Part shown: positions 26,054-35,759 of the stretch, piece after piece
Layout of the letters: each line of letters starts with the position of its first letter
Numbering within the stretch: the first letter of the stretch is position 1
Assembly (NCBI GenBank): GCA_025360645.1
Contig: JANYBT010000012.1
Location: 1 to 53,052 of the forward strand
Length of the DNA: 53,052 nucleotides
DNA from: Acidobacteriaceae bacterium
Lineage (GTDB): Bacteria; Acidobacteriota; Terriglobia; Terriglobales; Acidobacteriaceae
Reading direction: 5' to 3'
The notes under the pieces: model-generated
What the model saw: the letters and a program-made list of their open reading frames with translations, nothing else
Told to the model about the DNA's origin: nothing
The model's database searches: none
Made by a program: the position numbers and the translations under genes

Positions 26054-29000
26054 TTAGAAGGTGATGCGCACACCAAATTCCATTTGCCGGGGCGCTCCGG
26101 AAGCATAGTTCCCGGAACCCGCGCCGATTCGGCCGGTCCGGCCAGTGCAGATTCCCACGGTAGGACCGCAGCCGCCCGAGTTGGTGGTGTTGTTCACCGA
26201 GGAGCCCGCTGCGCCGTCCAGTACCCCGCTCAACTGCGATCCGGGCGAGTCGAAATTCGCGAAGTTCAAGACGTTAAAGACCGAAACCGAGGGCTCCACC
26301 ACAAAACGGTCGCCCACATGCAGCGGCCAAGCCAACCGGACGTCCAAGGTCTTGAACCAGCGCGGCCCAGCGTTGTCCACGGGTGCATTGCTGAGCAGCG
26401 GCGTCAAACCGCCCAGGGTCGCGAGTTGCTGCGAGTTCAACAGGGCGGAGGTGAGCAGTTGTTGAGACGCAGGAGTGAACTTGAGGGCGCTGAACTGGTT
26501 GTAGCTATTGATGACGCTGTTCAAGTTGCCCGATTTGACGGTTCGTCCGTAGGACCCATTCTTCTGCAGCGGCAGAATGTCGCCCACGGTTCCATCGCCG
26601 TTGAAATCGCTGCGGAAGATCTCCCCGGCCACCCCGCCTCCATTGGCCTGCGGCAGAAACAGAGTGGTTGGCAGTGGCGACGCCAAGTGCACAATCGCAC
26701 TCAGGCGAAGCCCTTTGGGCAGGTCCAGCACCGGTGCGATGCTGAACTGGTGGGTGCGGTCAAACTCGCCGAAACCATAGTAGCGCTTGGGTGCGGTGTA
26801 GTTCTGCGCCAGGCTCAGCAGGCTGATGTCGCCGACTCCACCGCGCGGCCCGGTTACGTCCGTCTTATAGCGAGAATAAGTGTAGCTCGCATTCAGATCG
26901 AAGTGGCGCACCCCGCGCACCGGCCGGTTGCCGCTGGTGCGGTATCCGAACTGCGCGCCGTCATACACCGAGCGCCCGCTGGGAAAGTACGCAATCGCCG
27001 AACCCACTGCGGGATTGATGCCGCCGAAAGCAGCTTGTGGTAGGCCCTGTCCGGAGCAGGCAAATCCTCCGCAGAACGCGTTTCCGGAATCCAACCCGTG
27101 GCGCGCAAAGTCCGCAATGCTGGCGTTGGGCACCGCGCCCAGATAACAATTCACCGCAATCTGGGAACTGCTGCCCGCCGAATCGGCCACCGGACATATT
27201 CCAGAGCTCAGGGGATTGCCCGCAATCGTCGCGTTCACTGCTGCGACCGCGGCGTTCTTGTCGAAGTAGTTCGAATCTCCTACGTGATTCGTGTCAATCC
27301 CCAAGGGAGAATGGGTCTCGATGGTGCGCACGTAGTCGATGGAAAGCCGGCTGCCATGCCCCAGATCCTGCTGCACTCCCGCTGTCATGTCCAGTACCAC
27401 CGGCGTCTTGTACTTCGGCGCCAGCAAGCCCGCTCCACCCAAGGTGTTGCCCAGAAAGTAAGGATTGCTCGATGAGGACGTGAGCGAGGAAGTCTGGCTC
27501 TGAAACTGCCGCTGCAGGTCACTGATGGCGGTCGCCACCGTCCCGATCGGCTGGCCGCAAATCTGGCTGCCGATGTCCAACCCGTCCACCGAACTCACGG
27601 GGCCGCTCGGAAGTAAGGCCGTGCCAGTCGGACACAAGTTCAGGCTGTGGGCATAGCTGCCAGTCGCCAGCCGCGAGGTGCGGTCCAGATATGCGTTCTG
27701 GAACACGCTGGTGTCGTAGAACAAGCCGGCACCCACCCGGACTACCGTCTGCCCGTGCTTGCCGGGGTCCCAGGCAATACCGATCTGCGGCGCGTAGTTG
27801 TTGCTGGGTTGAGCCACGGAAGCACCCAGCGATGGGAAGTTGCCAAACTGATCCAGAAGTAAACTGCTGCCGCTGCACGGCGGAGTGGGAAAGCGCGTGG
27901 AGTTGATCTGCGAACAAGGAATCGCCGAAAGGTCGCTATTGGTCCGCCCTGTGTCGCGTACATACGTTACGCCGCCGCTGACGTTCAGGTTCGGCAGCAC
28001 TTTCCAGGTGTCGCCCACATAGGCCTCAATCCGCGTGTCGTTGTGCGCCCCCGCTGGCAGCCCGAATCCAGACTTCTCGCTGAAGGCCCCAGCCCCGTTG
28101 TAAATGGTGATGCCGGTCACCGGATAGTTCAGCGGGTTGTCCGCTCCGTTCGCGGTATCGCCCGGAACCAGTGTGGGGAACAAAGTCGCGGCGCTCACCA
28201 GACGGCCCACGGTGTTGAAATTCGTGGAGCCATCGACGGTGGGCGCATTTGCCCCCAGGGAAGCGGCGTCCGCCTGCGAGATGCGGTTCACCGCTGCGCC
28301 AAATCGCAGCGTGTGCGCGTCGTGACGCCACTGCCCGTCATACCGCCCGAACAGATTGCTTTGGTAGGTCGAGCGCGGTCCGGCTGCATTCGGGCCGCTC
28401 TGGAAGCTGCCCACCACCAGGTTCAGACCCGGCGCGGGATCGATTCCCGCTCCCAAATCCGGCGCCAGATGGTTGACAAACTTCTGGTAACCAAAACGTC
28501 CGCTGTGGGCAAAGTTTCCGCGGCTCTGGTCCACTCCGATCACGTTCGATGGGGTGTTGAGTTGATCGAGATAGGTGGCGTAGCTGTTGGACGGCCCCAC
28601 CAAATGCACGCTGTCATAGCTGAAGCGATAGAAGGCAACTGTATCGGCATTCCAGTGCCAGTCCGCGCGCCCCAGGAACTGGGTCTCCTTGAACGGCGCT
28701 TTGATTCCCCCGGACAGTAGGTTGAAAGGATAATTGAGAGCCACCGGCAGGTTACTGTCTTGCGACGTTCTCTCCCCGCTGCCAAACAAAAACAATTTAT
28801 CTTTGATCGCGGCTCCGCCCAGTGCGCCGCCATATTGCTGGCGGCTGAAGGGTATATCCAATCCGTTGGGGGAATTCGCATTCCCGGCCGCCTTCTCGCG
28901 GAAGAAACCAAATCCGTTGCCGTGCAAGGCGTCGCCGCCGGAGAGCGAAACTACCTGCACCGCCCCAGCGCCGCTGAGAGACTGATAGAGCTGCGGCAAG

Positions 29001-29707
29001 GCTCGCGTCACCACCAGTTCGCGAATTCCACCCGCGGGCAGGTTGGTGATCACGCCACCCGTGGTTTCGTCGTTGATTGGAGTCTGGTCCAGGTCGGCGC
29101 GGGTGGTGCGTCCGATGCGCGAGTCAATGGACAGCGCCACCGTCCCGCTCTTGTTCGCGCCCAGGACAGCGCCGTCCGCATTCTGCACTCCAGGCTCGAG
29201 CCAGGGGAGAATCTGGTAGTTGCGCCCATTGAAAGGCAGTACGTCCACTTTCGCCGCGTCCACCTGGCTCTCCGCGCGCGCCGGCCCGGGATTGATGATT
29301 TCCAGCTTAAAGTCTGCGTGGGAATTTTCCCCGTTCTTTACCACCACCGCCGCGGCCGTGCCGATCTGGTATCCGTTGGCTTCGACCTTCAGTTCGTAGG
29401 TGCCCGCGAGAAGTACATCGGAGAGGTATACGCCGTCTTTGCCGGCACGTACCGCCACGTTGGTTAGGGTTGACTTCGAATGGATCAATACTCGTGCCAA
29501 ACCTACGGGATCTCCATCGGAATCCGTAATCTTGCCTTCGATTCTCCCGGTCGGTTCGTCCTCTGCGAAGGCCATGCCCCCACCGCCCAGGATTCCAGGC
29601 TGCAATAGCGAAGAAAGACAAAATGTAAAAGCAAGAAGGACGGAAACGGGAGCGATTCCCGCGCGAGACGCACGGGCCAGCAAGGCAATCCTCAATGTCG
29701 GCAGCAA
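26054..29707 (-). CDS. Oar-like TonB-dependent outer-membrane receptor (1)
   Basis: This is a very large outer-membrane protein of about 1217 residues. A signal peptide ends around 'GGGGMAFAE', a carboxypeptidase-regulatory-like Ig domain follows ('GRIEGKITDSDGDPVGLARV'), then a plug-like region, and a long beta-barrel ends in 'QMEFGVRITF' with the C-terminal aromatic typical of Bam substrates. Such Oar-like receptors are thought to import oligosaccharides or other large substrates with TonB energy. No strong TonB box is visible. The TTG at 29707 is my preferred start because AGAGGTG sits 8 bases upstream and the signal peptide then begins properly; the frame is open another 22 codons. A paralog lies directly upstream (about 240 bases), and the Hfq-like gene follows closely. 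Confidence 0.87.
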   Translation of the reverse strand: MLPTLRIALLARASRAGIAPVSVLLAFTFCLSSLLQPGILGGGGMAFAEDEPTGRIEGKITDSDGDPVGLARVLIHSKSTLTNVAVRAGKDGVYLSDVLLAGTYELKVEANGYQIGTAAAVVVKNGENSHADFKLEIINPGPARAESQVDAAKVDVLPFNGRNYQILPWLEPGVQNADGAVLGANKSGTVALSIDSRIGRTTRADLDQTPINDETTGGVITNLPAGGIRELVVTRALPQLYQSLSGAGAVQVVSLSGGDALHGNGFGFFREKAAGNANSPNGLDIPFSRQQYGGALGGAAIKDKLFLFGSGERTSQDSNLPVALNYPFNLLSGGIKAPFKETQFLGRADWHWNADTVAFYRFSYDSVHLVGPSNSYATYLDQLNTPSNVIGVDQSRGNFAHSGRFGYQKFVNHLAPDLGAGIDPAPGLNLVVGSFQSGPNAAGPRSTYQSNLFGRYDGQWRHDAHTLRFGAAVNRISQADAASLGANAPTVDGSTNFNTVGRLVSAATLFPTLVPGDTANGADNPLNYPVTGITIYNGAGAFSEKSGFGLPAGAHNDTRIEAYVGDTWKVLPNLNVSGGVTYVRDTGRTNSDLSAIPCSQINSTRFPTPPCSGSSLLLDQFGNFPSLGASVAQPSNNYAPQIGIAWDPGKHGQTVVRVGAGLFYDTSVFQNAYLDRTSRLATGSYAHSLNLCPTGTALLPSGPVSSVDGLDIGSQICGQPIGTVATAISDLQRQFQSQTSSLTSSSSNPYFLGNTLGGAGLLAPKYKTPVVLDMTAGVQQDLGHGSRLSIDYVRTIETHSPLGIDTNHVGDSNYFDKNAAVAAVNATIAGNPLSSGICPVADSAGSSSQIAVNCYLGAVPNASIADFARHGLDSGNAFCGGFACSGQGLPQAAFGGINPAVGSAIAYFPSGRSVYDGAQFGYRTSGNRPVRGVRHFDLNASYTYSRYKTDVTGPRGGVGDISLLSLAQNYTAPKRYYGFGEFDRTHQFSIAPVLDLPKGLRLSAIVHLASPLPTTLFLPQANGGGVAGEIFRSDFNGDGTVGDILPLQKNGSYGRTVKSGNLNSVINSYNQFSALKFTPASQQLLTSALLNSQQLATLGGLTPLLSNAPVDNAGPRWFKTLDVRLAWPLHVGDRFVVEPSVSVFNVLNFANFDSPGSQLSGVLDGAAGSSVNNTTNSGGCGPTVGICTGRTGRIGAGSGNYASGAPRQMEFGVRITF

Positions 29708-29893
29708 AATATATTCACCTCTTCTGGCGCAAGCGCACATCCGCAACCCAGCGCAGACGGACCAGGAGTTCAATTCGTTGGAATCACTTCATCTTACTAG
29801 ATGCGGCGGGCGGGTGGAATGCGGGCTACAAGGCCAGAAAAACTGGCGTGCAAAAAAGCCGTCCGCAAACTTCTGCCGACGGCCAAAAACTGA

Positions 29894-29929
29894 ATTTGGT
29901 TGTGCCGGGAGCCGGGCGAACCGGCTCCC
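29894..29929 (-). terminator. Strong hairpin after the second Oar-like gene
   Basis: GGGAGCCGG (29907-29915) and CCGGCTCCC (29921-29929) form a perfect 9-bp stem with a 5-base loop, 22 bases beyond the stop of the gene ending at 29951. On the minus strand the only T-run (TTTTT, about 29890-29886) comes some 16 bases after the stem. This is probably a non-canonical terminator or an attenuator before the next receptor gene. Confidence 0.5.
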
Positions 29930-29950
29930 AAGTGAGTTGACCAACACCAG

Positions 29951-32900
29951 CTAGAAGCTGAACTTCACCCCAAAACGGATGTTGCGGGATTGCTGGTAAT
30001 ACAGCGGCTTCCCGTACTGGCTGTTTAGGGCAAGCGGGGCCGGATTGCCGGAAATGGTTCCGGGAAAGTTGTTGAGCACACCGGAGATGCTATACGGACG
30101 CTCGGCGGCGGCATAGAAAGGATTTCCATCTCCGATATAGCAATAGCCGGTAAATGCGGCATTGCAGGCGGCCGAAGGCAGCGCGGCAAACTGGTTTGGA
30201 CCGGCGGCGGTGTCAATCAGGGCATTGCGGGCTACCACCGCACGCTGGTTGAGAAGATTGTTGAAGGTGGCTGAGAAGCTCAGCACTTTTTCTTCGCTGA
30301 TCTTGTAGTTTTGCACCACACTGAAGTCGCTCTGCGAATACCACGGTGTCCGGTTGGTGCGAACCGGTCCCACCGTGATCACCCCGGTGTTCGGGTCCTG
30401 CGACAGGTCGACCCACTTTCCGCGATTTACAATCTGGACCGCCCACGCAGTTGCGCCAAGGCCCACATCCAGGTAGCTGGTGGTCGGTGTGCCGCTGTAC
30501 AGGTACTGGAAGAGGCCGAAGTCGGTGCTGAACTTCTTCAGCCACGGCAGTTCGTAATAGGCATAGCCTTTCAAGGTATGCGGCCGGTCCGTGGGTAGCA
30601 ATCCGCTGGAAGAACCGCCATTCGCATTCCACGAGAAGTACGGTTCGTCGAAAGCTCGGCTGTTGTTCGGTGAACTCCGGCCGCCCAAGCCTCCGTCGGA
30701 CACGTCAGAGCTAGTCAGTCCCGTATAGTTGCCGCGCAGCTTGCTATAGGTATAGGAGAACATCCCAAACCAGTGATTGCTGCTCGCCTTGTTCAATCGG
30801 AACTCCAAGCCGTCATAGCTGCGCGCGGCAGGAATCACACCATTGATGGGGCAAGTGGCTCCGCTGCAGGGCGGCGGCGGGGTTCCATAAAGGAAGTTGT
30901 AAAAGCTGTTGAACGTCTTGTACACACCTTGGCCTGGATTCGTAATCACGAACGTTTCGCTGCCGGCAGCGGGCCCGGTCTGGGCAATGATGGACGCGTC
31001 CTCAATCACGTGGTCCACTCTGCGACGGTCCCAACGCGCCTCGAAGGATAGGGTTCGGAAGATTTGGTAGTCGAAGCCGGCAACCGTTTCGTGCTGCCCA
31101 AAGGGTTTCAGCCCAGGAGCAACGCCGGTCGCGGTGAGGCTACAAGTAGAGCAAGTGGTGGGGAAAGTACGGTTGTTGATATTTTCAATAAAGGTCAGTC
31201 CTGGGGGTGTAGCACCGCCGGCAAAATTGGCCCCGGTGGACACCGAACCCGAGCAATAGCGGACGTTACTGTCGAACGCTGGAAGAATGGTGCTGAGGTC
31301 AGCCGTATCCAAAGCGTAGGTACAAATGTTCCAGTACTGCCCCCCAAACGAACTGATAGCCAGGTTCAACTTCAAGATGTCATAGTAAGCGCCGTAATTG
31401 CCGAAGACTTTCATCCTTCCATCTTTGAAGACATCCCAGGCGAAACCGATGCGCGGCGCCACTTTGCTGGTCCAGCTGAAGTCGATGGGGTGGGTTGCCA
31501 AACCGGCGTGGCTGGAGGCTGGCAGGTATTCCTTGTCGAAGCGGATACCGGCATTGATGGTGAAGCCGTGTCCGATGGTCCAGGCATCCTGCACAAACAG
31601 ACCGTGGTTGAAGCTGGTGACTTTTCCGGTGGTGCCGAAGTCAACGATCTGGGCTTGACCGTATTGGCCCTGACAACCGAAGGTCGAGTTCAGTGGGAGT
31701 GCGTTGCAATTGGCGGTGCCCACTGGGCTGATCGGAACGTAGGGAGCACTGATCCCAACGAAGAGATTGACGAAGGGTTCGTTGTAGTGCTGGGAGATAT
31801 CATTCGAGAGACGGTTAAGCTGGTACCCGAACTTGAAGTTGTGGGTCCCTCCCCATCCCGTCTTGTACCAGGCCAGGTCAGCGTCGAACTGAATGGCTTT
31901 GTTCGCATTGCGGGCCGTCGTGTTTGCACTGTTGGCGGCATTAAAGTAACCGTTCGACTTCTGCAACTGACTCGGAAGGCTGGTACATTTCGTCGGATCA
32001 CTAAAACAGGCCGCATTCGCTATCACAGCGCCGGGGCTGCCCGGTGCACCACTCGTCAGGAAGCTAAAAATCGAGCCACCGGTGGGGTAGCCGAAGTCAT
32101 GGTAGTTCTCAAAGTAGTAGCCGAAACGGGTGGTGGCAATCAACTTCGGAGTGATGGTGAAGTCGGCGCCGACGTTGGTGGTAATGTTTGGCGCCGAATA
32201 GCCGATATTGTGCGAGTAAACGAACGAAGGGTTGGTTGAGTCCACGTTAAACAATCCGGTGGTGGAGTCGGAGGCGGGCAGCCCCTGGCCGCTTTCACGT
32301 TGGTATTGGTATAGCCACGAGCCGTATACGCGAATTTTTGACGTCAAGCTGGCGTCTATCCGGGAAGTGGTGTAGTAGGTCTGCTGATTGCGGCTGAATT
32401 TCTGCAAACCCAGTCCCTGCCCAGAGAAGTCCACTGTGCGTTCCTGGTTATTCCACTCCGGGTTAAAAGCCAAAAAGAAAAAGATGCGGTTCTTCAGCAG
32501 GGGACCGCCCACGGTGAAACCGGGGAATACATCGCTGGTTTTCGGCCGTTTTGGCTGGTAGCCCTGATAGACCGCATCAATGGACGCATCTGGATTTAGG
32601 GGTGCTGGTCCGACGCCGCCGTTAGGATCGTAGCGGGGGTAAGCCGTGGGCGAGCCATTGGTGGCGCTCCCCTCCAGTTGAGCAAACAACGAACCATGCC
32701 ACTCGTTGCTGCCCTTCTTCATGACCACGTTGACCACCCCACCCAGGGCGCCGCCGTGTTCGGCCTCAATGCCTGAACTCTTCACCTGTACTTCCTCAAT
32801 GAAATCGAAGGGCACATTAGTATGCGAGTAGCCGCCGATGAGGTTGGCCGTCTGCTGCCCCTCGACCAAGTAAGAGTTTTCCGCGTCGGAACCGCCGCCA

Positions 32901-33490
32901 ACAGAGAAGCCATGGTCGCCTCCGTTGGTGGTGCTGCCGGGCGCATTGCCGCCACTCCCGTTCGTAGATGTGCTTCCTTCTAACGGTTCGTTGCGAGCGG
33001 AGGGAGCAAATTGGATGACCGACTGGAACGAGCGTCCATGGGGGACGTCTCGAATCACATCGCGGGTGATGTTGGTTTGCGTCGTTTCGGTCGTCACGTC
33101 GATCAACGGCGCCTCACCGGTCACTTCGATGATGGTGCTGCTAGCTCCGACTTCGAGGGCGATGTCAATGCTGGGAAGATGTCCGACATCGAGGGTGAGA
33201 CCGTCCCGCTTGTAGGTAGAGAATCCCTTGGCCGTAACCGTGACCGTGTAGCTGCCGGGTGGCAGGTTGGCAAAACGGTAGTAGCCTCTGCCATCGGTTT
33301 CGGCTTCTTTGGTGCCGGTTAAGGAAGTGCCCGTCACGACTACATTCGCGTGGACCACGACGGCACCAGAAGGATCCTTGACTGTACCCTGTAAGCCCGC
33401 CGTTGTTTCCTGAGCGAACAGATTGGCCGCCACAAGCAACAGGGTACAGATCTGAAAGCAGATGAACATCAACCGCCGCTTCGTCGCCAT
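29951..33490 (-). CDS. Oar-like TonB-dependent outer-membrane receptor (2)
   Basis: The 1179 residues have a signal peptide (MATKRRLMFICFQICTLLL, cleavage after 'NLFAQ'). A carboxypeptidase-regulatory-like domain follows ('AGLQGTVKDPSGAVVVHANV', closing with 'NLPPGSYTVTVTAKGF'), then a plug ('VEGQQTANLIGGYSHTNVPF', 'GGALGGVVNVVMKKGSNEWHG') and a large barrel ending 'RNIRFGVKFSF'. The plug motif 'IEAEHGGALGGVVNVVMKKG' is typical of acidobacterial Oar-like receptors. GGGGGAG lies just before the ATG. It is a paralog, not a duplicate, of the next gene downstream: overall layout is shared but the sequences differ strongly. The substrate is unknown. Confidence 0.93.
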   Translation of the reverse strand: MATKRRLMFICFQICTLLLVAANLFAQETTAGLQGTVKDPSGAVVVHANVVVTGTSLTGTKEAETDGRGYYRFANLPPGSYTVTVTAKGFSTYKRDGLTLDVGHLPSIDIALEVGASSTIIEVTGEAPLIDVTTETTQTNITRDVIRDVPHGRSFQSVIQFAPSARNEPLEGSTSTNGSGGNAPGSTTNGGDHGFSVGGGSDAENSYLVEGQQTANLIGGYSHTNVPFDFIEEVQVKSSGIEAEHGGALGGVVNVVMKKGSNEWHGSLFAQLEGSATNGSPTAYPRYDPNGGVGPAPLNPDASIDAVYQGYQPKRPKTSDVFPGFTVGGPLLKNRIFFFLAFNPEWNNQERTVDFSGQGLGLQKFSRNQQTYYTTSRIDASLTSKIRVYGSWLYQYQRESGQGLPASDSTTGLFNVDSTNPSFVYSHNIGYSAPNITTNVGADFTITPKLIATTRFGYYFENYHDFGYPTGGSIFSFLTSGAPGSPGAVIANAACFSDPTKCTSLPSQLQKSNGYFNAANSANTTARNANKAIQFDADLAWYKTGWGGTHNFKFGYQLNRLSNDISQHYNEPFVNLFVGISAPYVPISPVGTANCNALPLNSTFGCQGQYGQAQIVDFGTTGKVTSFNHGLFVQDAWTIGHGFTINAGIRFDKEYLPASSHAGLATHPIDFSWTSKVAPRIGFAWDVFKDGRMKVFGNYGAYYDILKLNLAISSFGGQYWNICTYALDTADLSTILPAFDSNVRYCSGSVSTGANFAGGATPPGLTFIENINNRTFPTTCSTCSLTATGVAPGLKPFGQHETVAGFDYQIFRTLSFEARWDRRRVDHVIEDASIIAQTGPAAGSETFVITNPGQGVYKTFNSFYNFLYGTPPPPCSGATCPINGVIPAARSYDGLEFRLNKASSNHWFGMFSYTYSKLRGNYTGLTSSDVSDGGLGGRSSPNNSRAFDEPYFSWNANGGSSSGLLPTDRPHTLKGYAYYELPWLKKFSTDFGLFQYLYSGTPTTSYLDVGLGATAWAVQIVNRGKWVDLSQDPNTGVITVGPVRTNRTPWYSQSDFSVVQNYKISEEKVLSFSATFNNLLNQRAVVARNALIDTAAGPNQFAALPSAACNAAFTGYCYIGDGNPFYAAAERPYSISGVLNNFPGTISGNPAPLALNSQYGKPLYYQQSRNIRFGVKFSF

Positions 33491-34036
33491 AGACTCCCCC
33501 TCAAGTTTTGATTTCAGAAATGTTCAGCGTTACCCCACACACCTGACCCCATCTCGAAACCACGATGCGCCCGGCTCGTCCACCCGAAGTGTGCCGCATC
33601 CAAGTTGTTACGGCTGGTGCTGGCAATCGTGGTTTGGAAAAAGAGCGGAGGACTTGGAACTAGCGATCTGGAGACAATCAACGGCACCCGCAACAGGTTG
33701 CGAACGGCTTGGCGGATGAAGTGCTTGCTCATGCGCACAGTCCCTTGACTCGCATAAATTCGTTCGTTTTTTCTGCATTCGCCGCCAAACAAATGCAGAT
33801 GATTAGACAATGACGGGAACGAAAACTCATTCCAGGGGTTGAAGCGTACCCCAAAACTACAGAATTGGTCAACAAGAGTGCAATCGAGGAGCCAAAGCGC
33901 TACGCGGCGCCGATTTTGTTGGAAATGCAAGGCATATGGGAGACGTCATCCCAAGCAACCGGTTTTTTCAGAGGTTAGATCTCTGCTTTGTCATAGTTTA
34001 ATTCTGAAATTGGAATTGTTCGATCCGCCCAGCCCC
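33491..34036. other. Intergenic region upstream of the Oar-like receptor
   Basis: No supported gene is present: a 138-codon minus-strand frame here has no domain, no ribosome binding site and ordinary shadow composition. The stretch must hold the promoter of the receptor gene starting at 33490, which I cannot place with confidence. It also contains two small inverted repeats: CAGAG-7-CTCTG near 33969-33985, and AATTC-8-GAATT at 34000-34017, just past the stop of the VWA gene. The region is more AT rich than its flanks. Confidence 0.4.
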
Positions 34037-34993
34037 CTACCAGCTCGACTTCGCCGTGTAGTAACCGGTTCGATGCCGCACGTGCAGAGAACTGTTCCCG
34101 CCCACCGTCACTTCCAACTGCCGGAAGTCGGAGTCGGCAAAGCGCTTCACCGGATAGTATCCCAGCAAATACTGGGTGCGCAGCTCGTCGCTGATCTTGC
34201 GGAAAGCTTCGTCCAGTTGGTTCATCGAACTGGCGTAGTAGTACTTTGCCCCGGTGTCTTCGGAGAGCTGGATAAGGGCGTGCTCCCCTCCGGTGTCTCG
34301 ACCCGCGCTGGCCTCAATGGGCACAATGATCACGCTATAGACCAGCGCCTCGGCTTCCTGCGCAGCACGCACCGCCGTTTTGTAGTCACTCTGACTCGCG
34401 GTGTCGCCACCGTCGGTGATCAGCACCATCACTTTGCGGCCCTGGCGCTTGTCGAGGGCTTGCGAGCCCAGAAAAATCGCGTCAAACAGCGCGGTCGCCG
34501 CACCTACCCGGATGTTGTCAATCCCGCGGTCGATGGACTGCATATCGTTGGTGAAGGGCACCACCTGGGTCACGATCTCGCTGAACTTGTACACCGCCAG
34601 CGTGTCCGTTGGCCGCAGAATGGCGTGGGCAAATTTCCTCGCCGACACCAACTCCACTGGCAAATCTTTCTTGGTGCTCAAGCTGGTATCGATGGCCAAC
34701 ACAATCGAAAGCGGCACCGAGGATTCCCTGCTGAAGACCGCGATCTTCTGCGGAACGTCGTCTTCCGTGATGGAGAAATTTTCCTTCTGCAAATCGCCCA
34801 CTGGCGCACCGCGCGGATCGGTCACGCTCACAAAAAGACTTACCAGTTTGACGTCCACCTTGAGCGTCGAATCGTCGCCGGCTGCCGCGGATGGCGGAGC
34901 TTTCGCCTTGCCAAAGGGATTGGGATCGGTCTTCTGGGTTTGCCCGGGCGCGGCAACCGCCGCCAACAACACGAAGACGAAGAGCTTTTTCAT
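34037..34993 (-). CDS. Secreted VWA protein of the acidobacterial VWFA-related type
   Basis: From the ATG at 34993 the product has 318 residues with a signal peptide (MKKLFVFVLLAAVAAPGQTQ). 'VKLVSLFVSVTDPRGAPVGD' marks the family's N-terminal region, and a von Willebrand factor A domain spans about 100-290. The metal-ion-dependent adhesion site is intact: Asp-Thr-Ser-Leu-Ser in 'LAIDTSLSTKK', a later Thr region, and 'VMVLITDGGD'. This family (the VWFA-related domain first defined in acidobacteria) is secreted and presumed to mediate protein-protein contact. The frame is open 23 codons upstream, but the signal peptide sets the start, with AGG about 8 bases before it. It follows the MoaD-MoaE gene by 65 bases. 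Confidence 0.9.
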   Translation of the reverse strand: MKKLFVFVLLAAVAAPGQTQKTDPNPFGKAKAPPSAAAGDDSTLKVDVKLVSLFVSVTDPRGAPVGDLQKENFSITEDDVPQKIAVFSRESSVPLSIVLAIDTSLSTKKDLPVELVSARKFAHAILRPTDTLAVYKFSEIVTQVVPFTNDMQSIDRGIDNIRVGAATALFDAIFLGSQALDKRQGRKVMVLITDGGDTASQSDYKTAVRAAQEAEALVYSVIIVPIEASAGRDTGGEHALIQLSEDTGAKYYYASSMNQLDEAFRKISDELRTQYLLGYYPVKRFADSDFRQLEVTVGGNSSLHVRHRTGYYTAKSSW

Positions 34994-35058
34994 GATTGAC
35001 CTGTCCGTTAGATGCAGTCTGGTCCACTGAATGGTCCACTGCGCAGGCTGGATCCGCT

Positions 35059-35751
35059 TCATTGCAGTTCCGGCCGGAGGGCCTCGGCCGGAAACGGCTC
35101 ACCATCCGCCCACACCGCGCCGTCTTCAAAATGCTCTTTCTTCCAAATGGGAACGGTCTGTTTCAGCAGGTCAATCAGCCAGCGGCAGGCTTCAAATGCG
35201 GCCGCACGATGGGCTGACGACACGACGATCAAGACACTGGTCTCGCCAACTTCGAGCCTGCCCAGCCGATGCACCATAGCGACCTCGCGTACCGCGAACC
35301 TCTGCAGCGCTTGAGCCGCCAGCTGCTCCATCTGCTTTAGGGCCATGGCCTCATAGGCTTCGTAGTCGAGATAGAGCGTACGGCGTCCGCGAGTGTGGTT
35401 GCGCACTACGCCGTCAAAGACCACGGCAGCGCCATCCGAAGCATGCTTCACGCGCTCCAGTACCGCCACAGCATCAATCTTCTCGCGCACAATGGCGGCT
35501 CGCGGCGCCCCGCCACTCACCGGAGGTAACAGCGCGATCTCATCTCCCTCGTGCAATATCCGGTCCCGCTGGGCAAACTCCTGGTTGACCGCCACAGCCA
35601 CCGATGGCAGCAACTGCGCCAGCCCTTCGCTGCGGGACGCATACCGGGCCAGCACCGCGTCCACCCGCGCCTCCTCCGCCAGCTCCGCCTCCTCGTTGGA
35701 AGCGCCGACCAAATCGCGCAACATCCCGAAAAATAAAACTTGCACCTTCAT
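35059..35751 (-). CDS. moaX: Molybdopterin synthase, MoaD-MoaE fusion
   Basis: The 230 residues join MoaD (1-81) to MoaE (about 84-225). MoaD is recognised by 'VLFFGMLRDLVG', 'LLPSVAVAVNQEFAQRD' and its C-terminal 'GDEIALLPPVSGG'. MoaE is recognised by 'DGAAVVFDGVVRNHTRGR', 'LDYEAYEAMALKQME', 'VHRLGRLEVGETSVLIVVSS' and the catalytic Lys region 'PIWKKEHFEDG'. Together they make molybdopterin from cyclic pyranopterin. MoaD needs a free C-terminal Gly-Gly for thiocarboxylation, so the fusion must be cut after Gly81, as reported for the fused MoaX of Mycobacterium tuberculosis. The gene sits 8 bases after a secreted-protein gene. No other moa gene is in the window, though an E1-like MoeB lies at 42.5-43.6 kb. 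Confidence 0.95.
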   Translation of the reverse strand: MKVQVLFFGMLRDLVGASNEEAELAEEARVDAVLARYASRSEGLAQLLPSVAVAVNQEFAQRDRILHEGDEIALLPPVSGGAPRAAIVREKIDAVAVLERVKHASDGAAVVFDGVVRNHTRGRRTLYLDYEAYEAMALKQMEQLAAQALQRFAVREVAMVHRLGRLEVGETSVLIVVSSAHRAAAFEACRWLIDLLKQTVPIWKKEHFEDGAVWADGEPFPAEALRPELQ

Positions 35752-35759
35752 GGTCGGCC

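Noticed and set aside
31064-32239. A 391-codon plus-strand frame over the Oar-like receptor
   Set aside because: Shadow of a long conserved receptor gene; no ribosome binding site or domain.
26054-33490. Recent tandem duplication of the two Oar-like receptors
   Set aside because: Domain layout matches but the protein sequences differ strongly and lengths vary, so the paralogs are old.
33514-33930. A minus-strand frame of 138 codons in the region upstream of the receptor
   Set aside because: No ribosome binding site, domain, signal peptide or coding-type composition.
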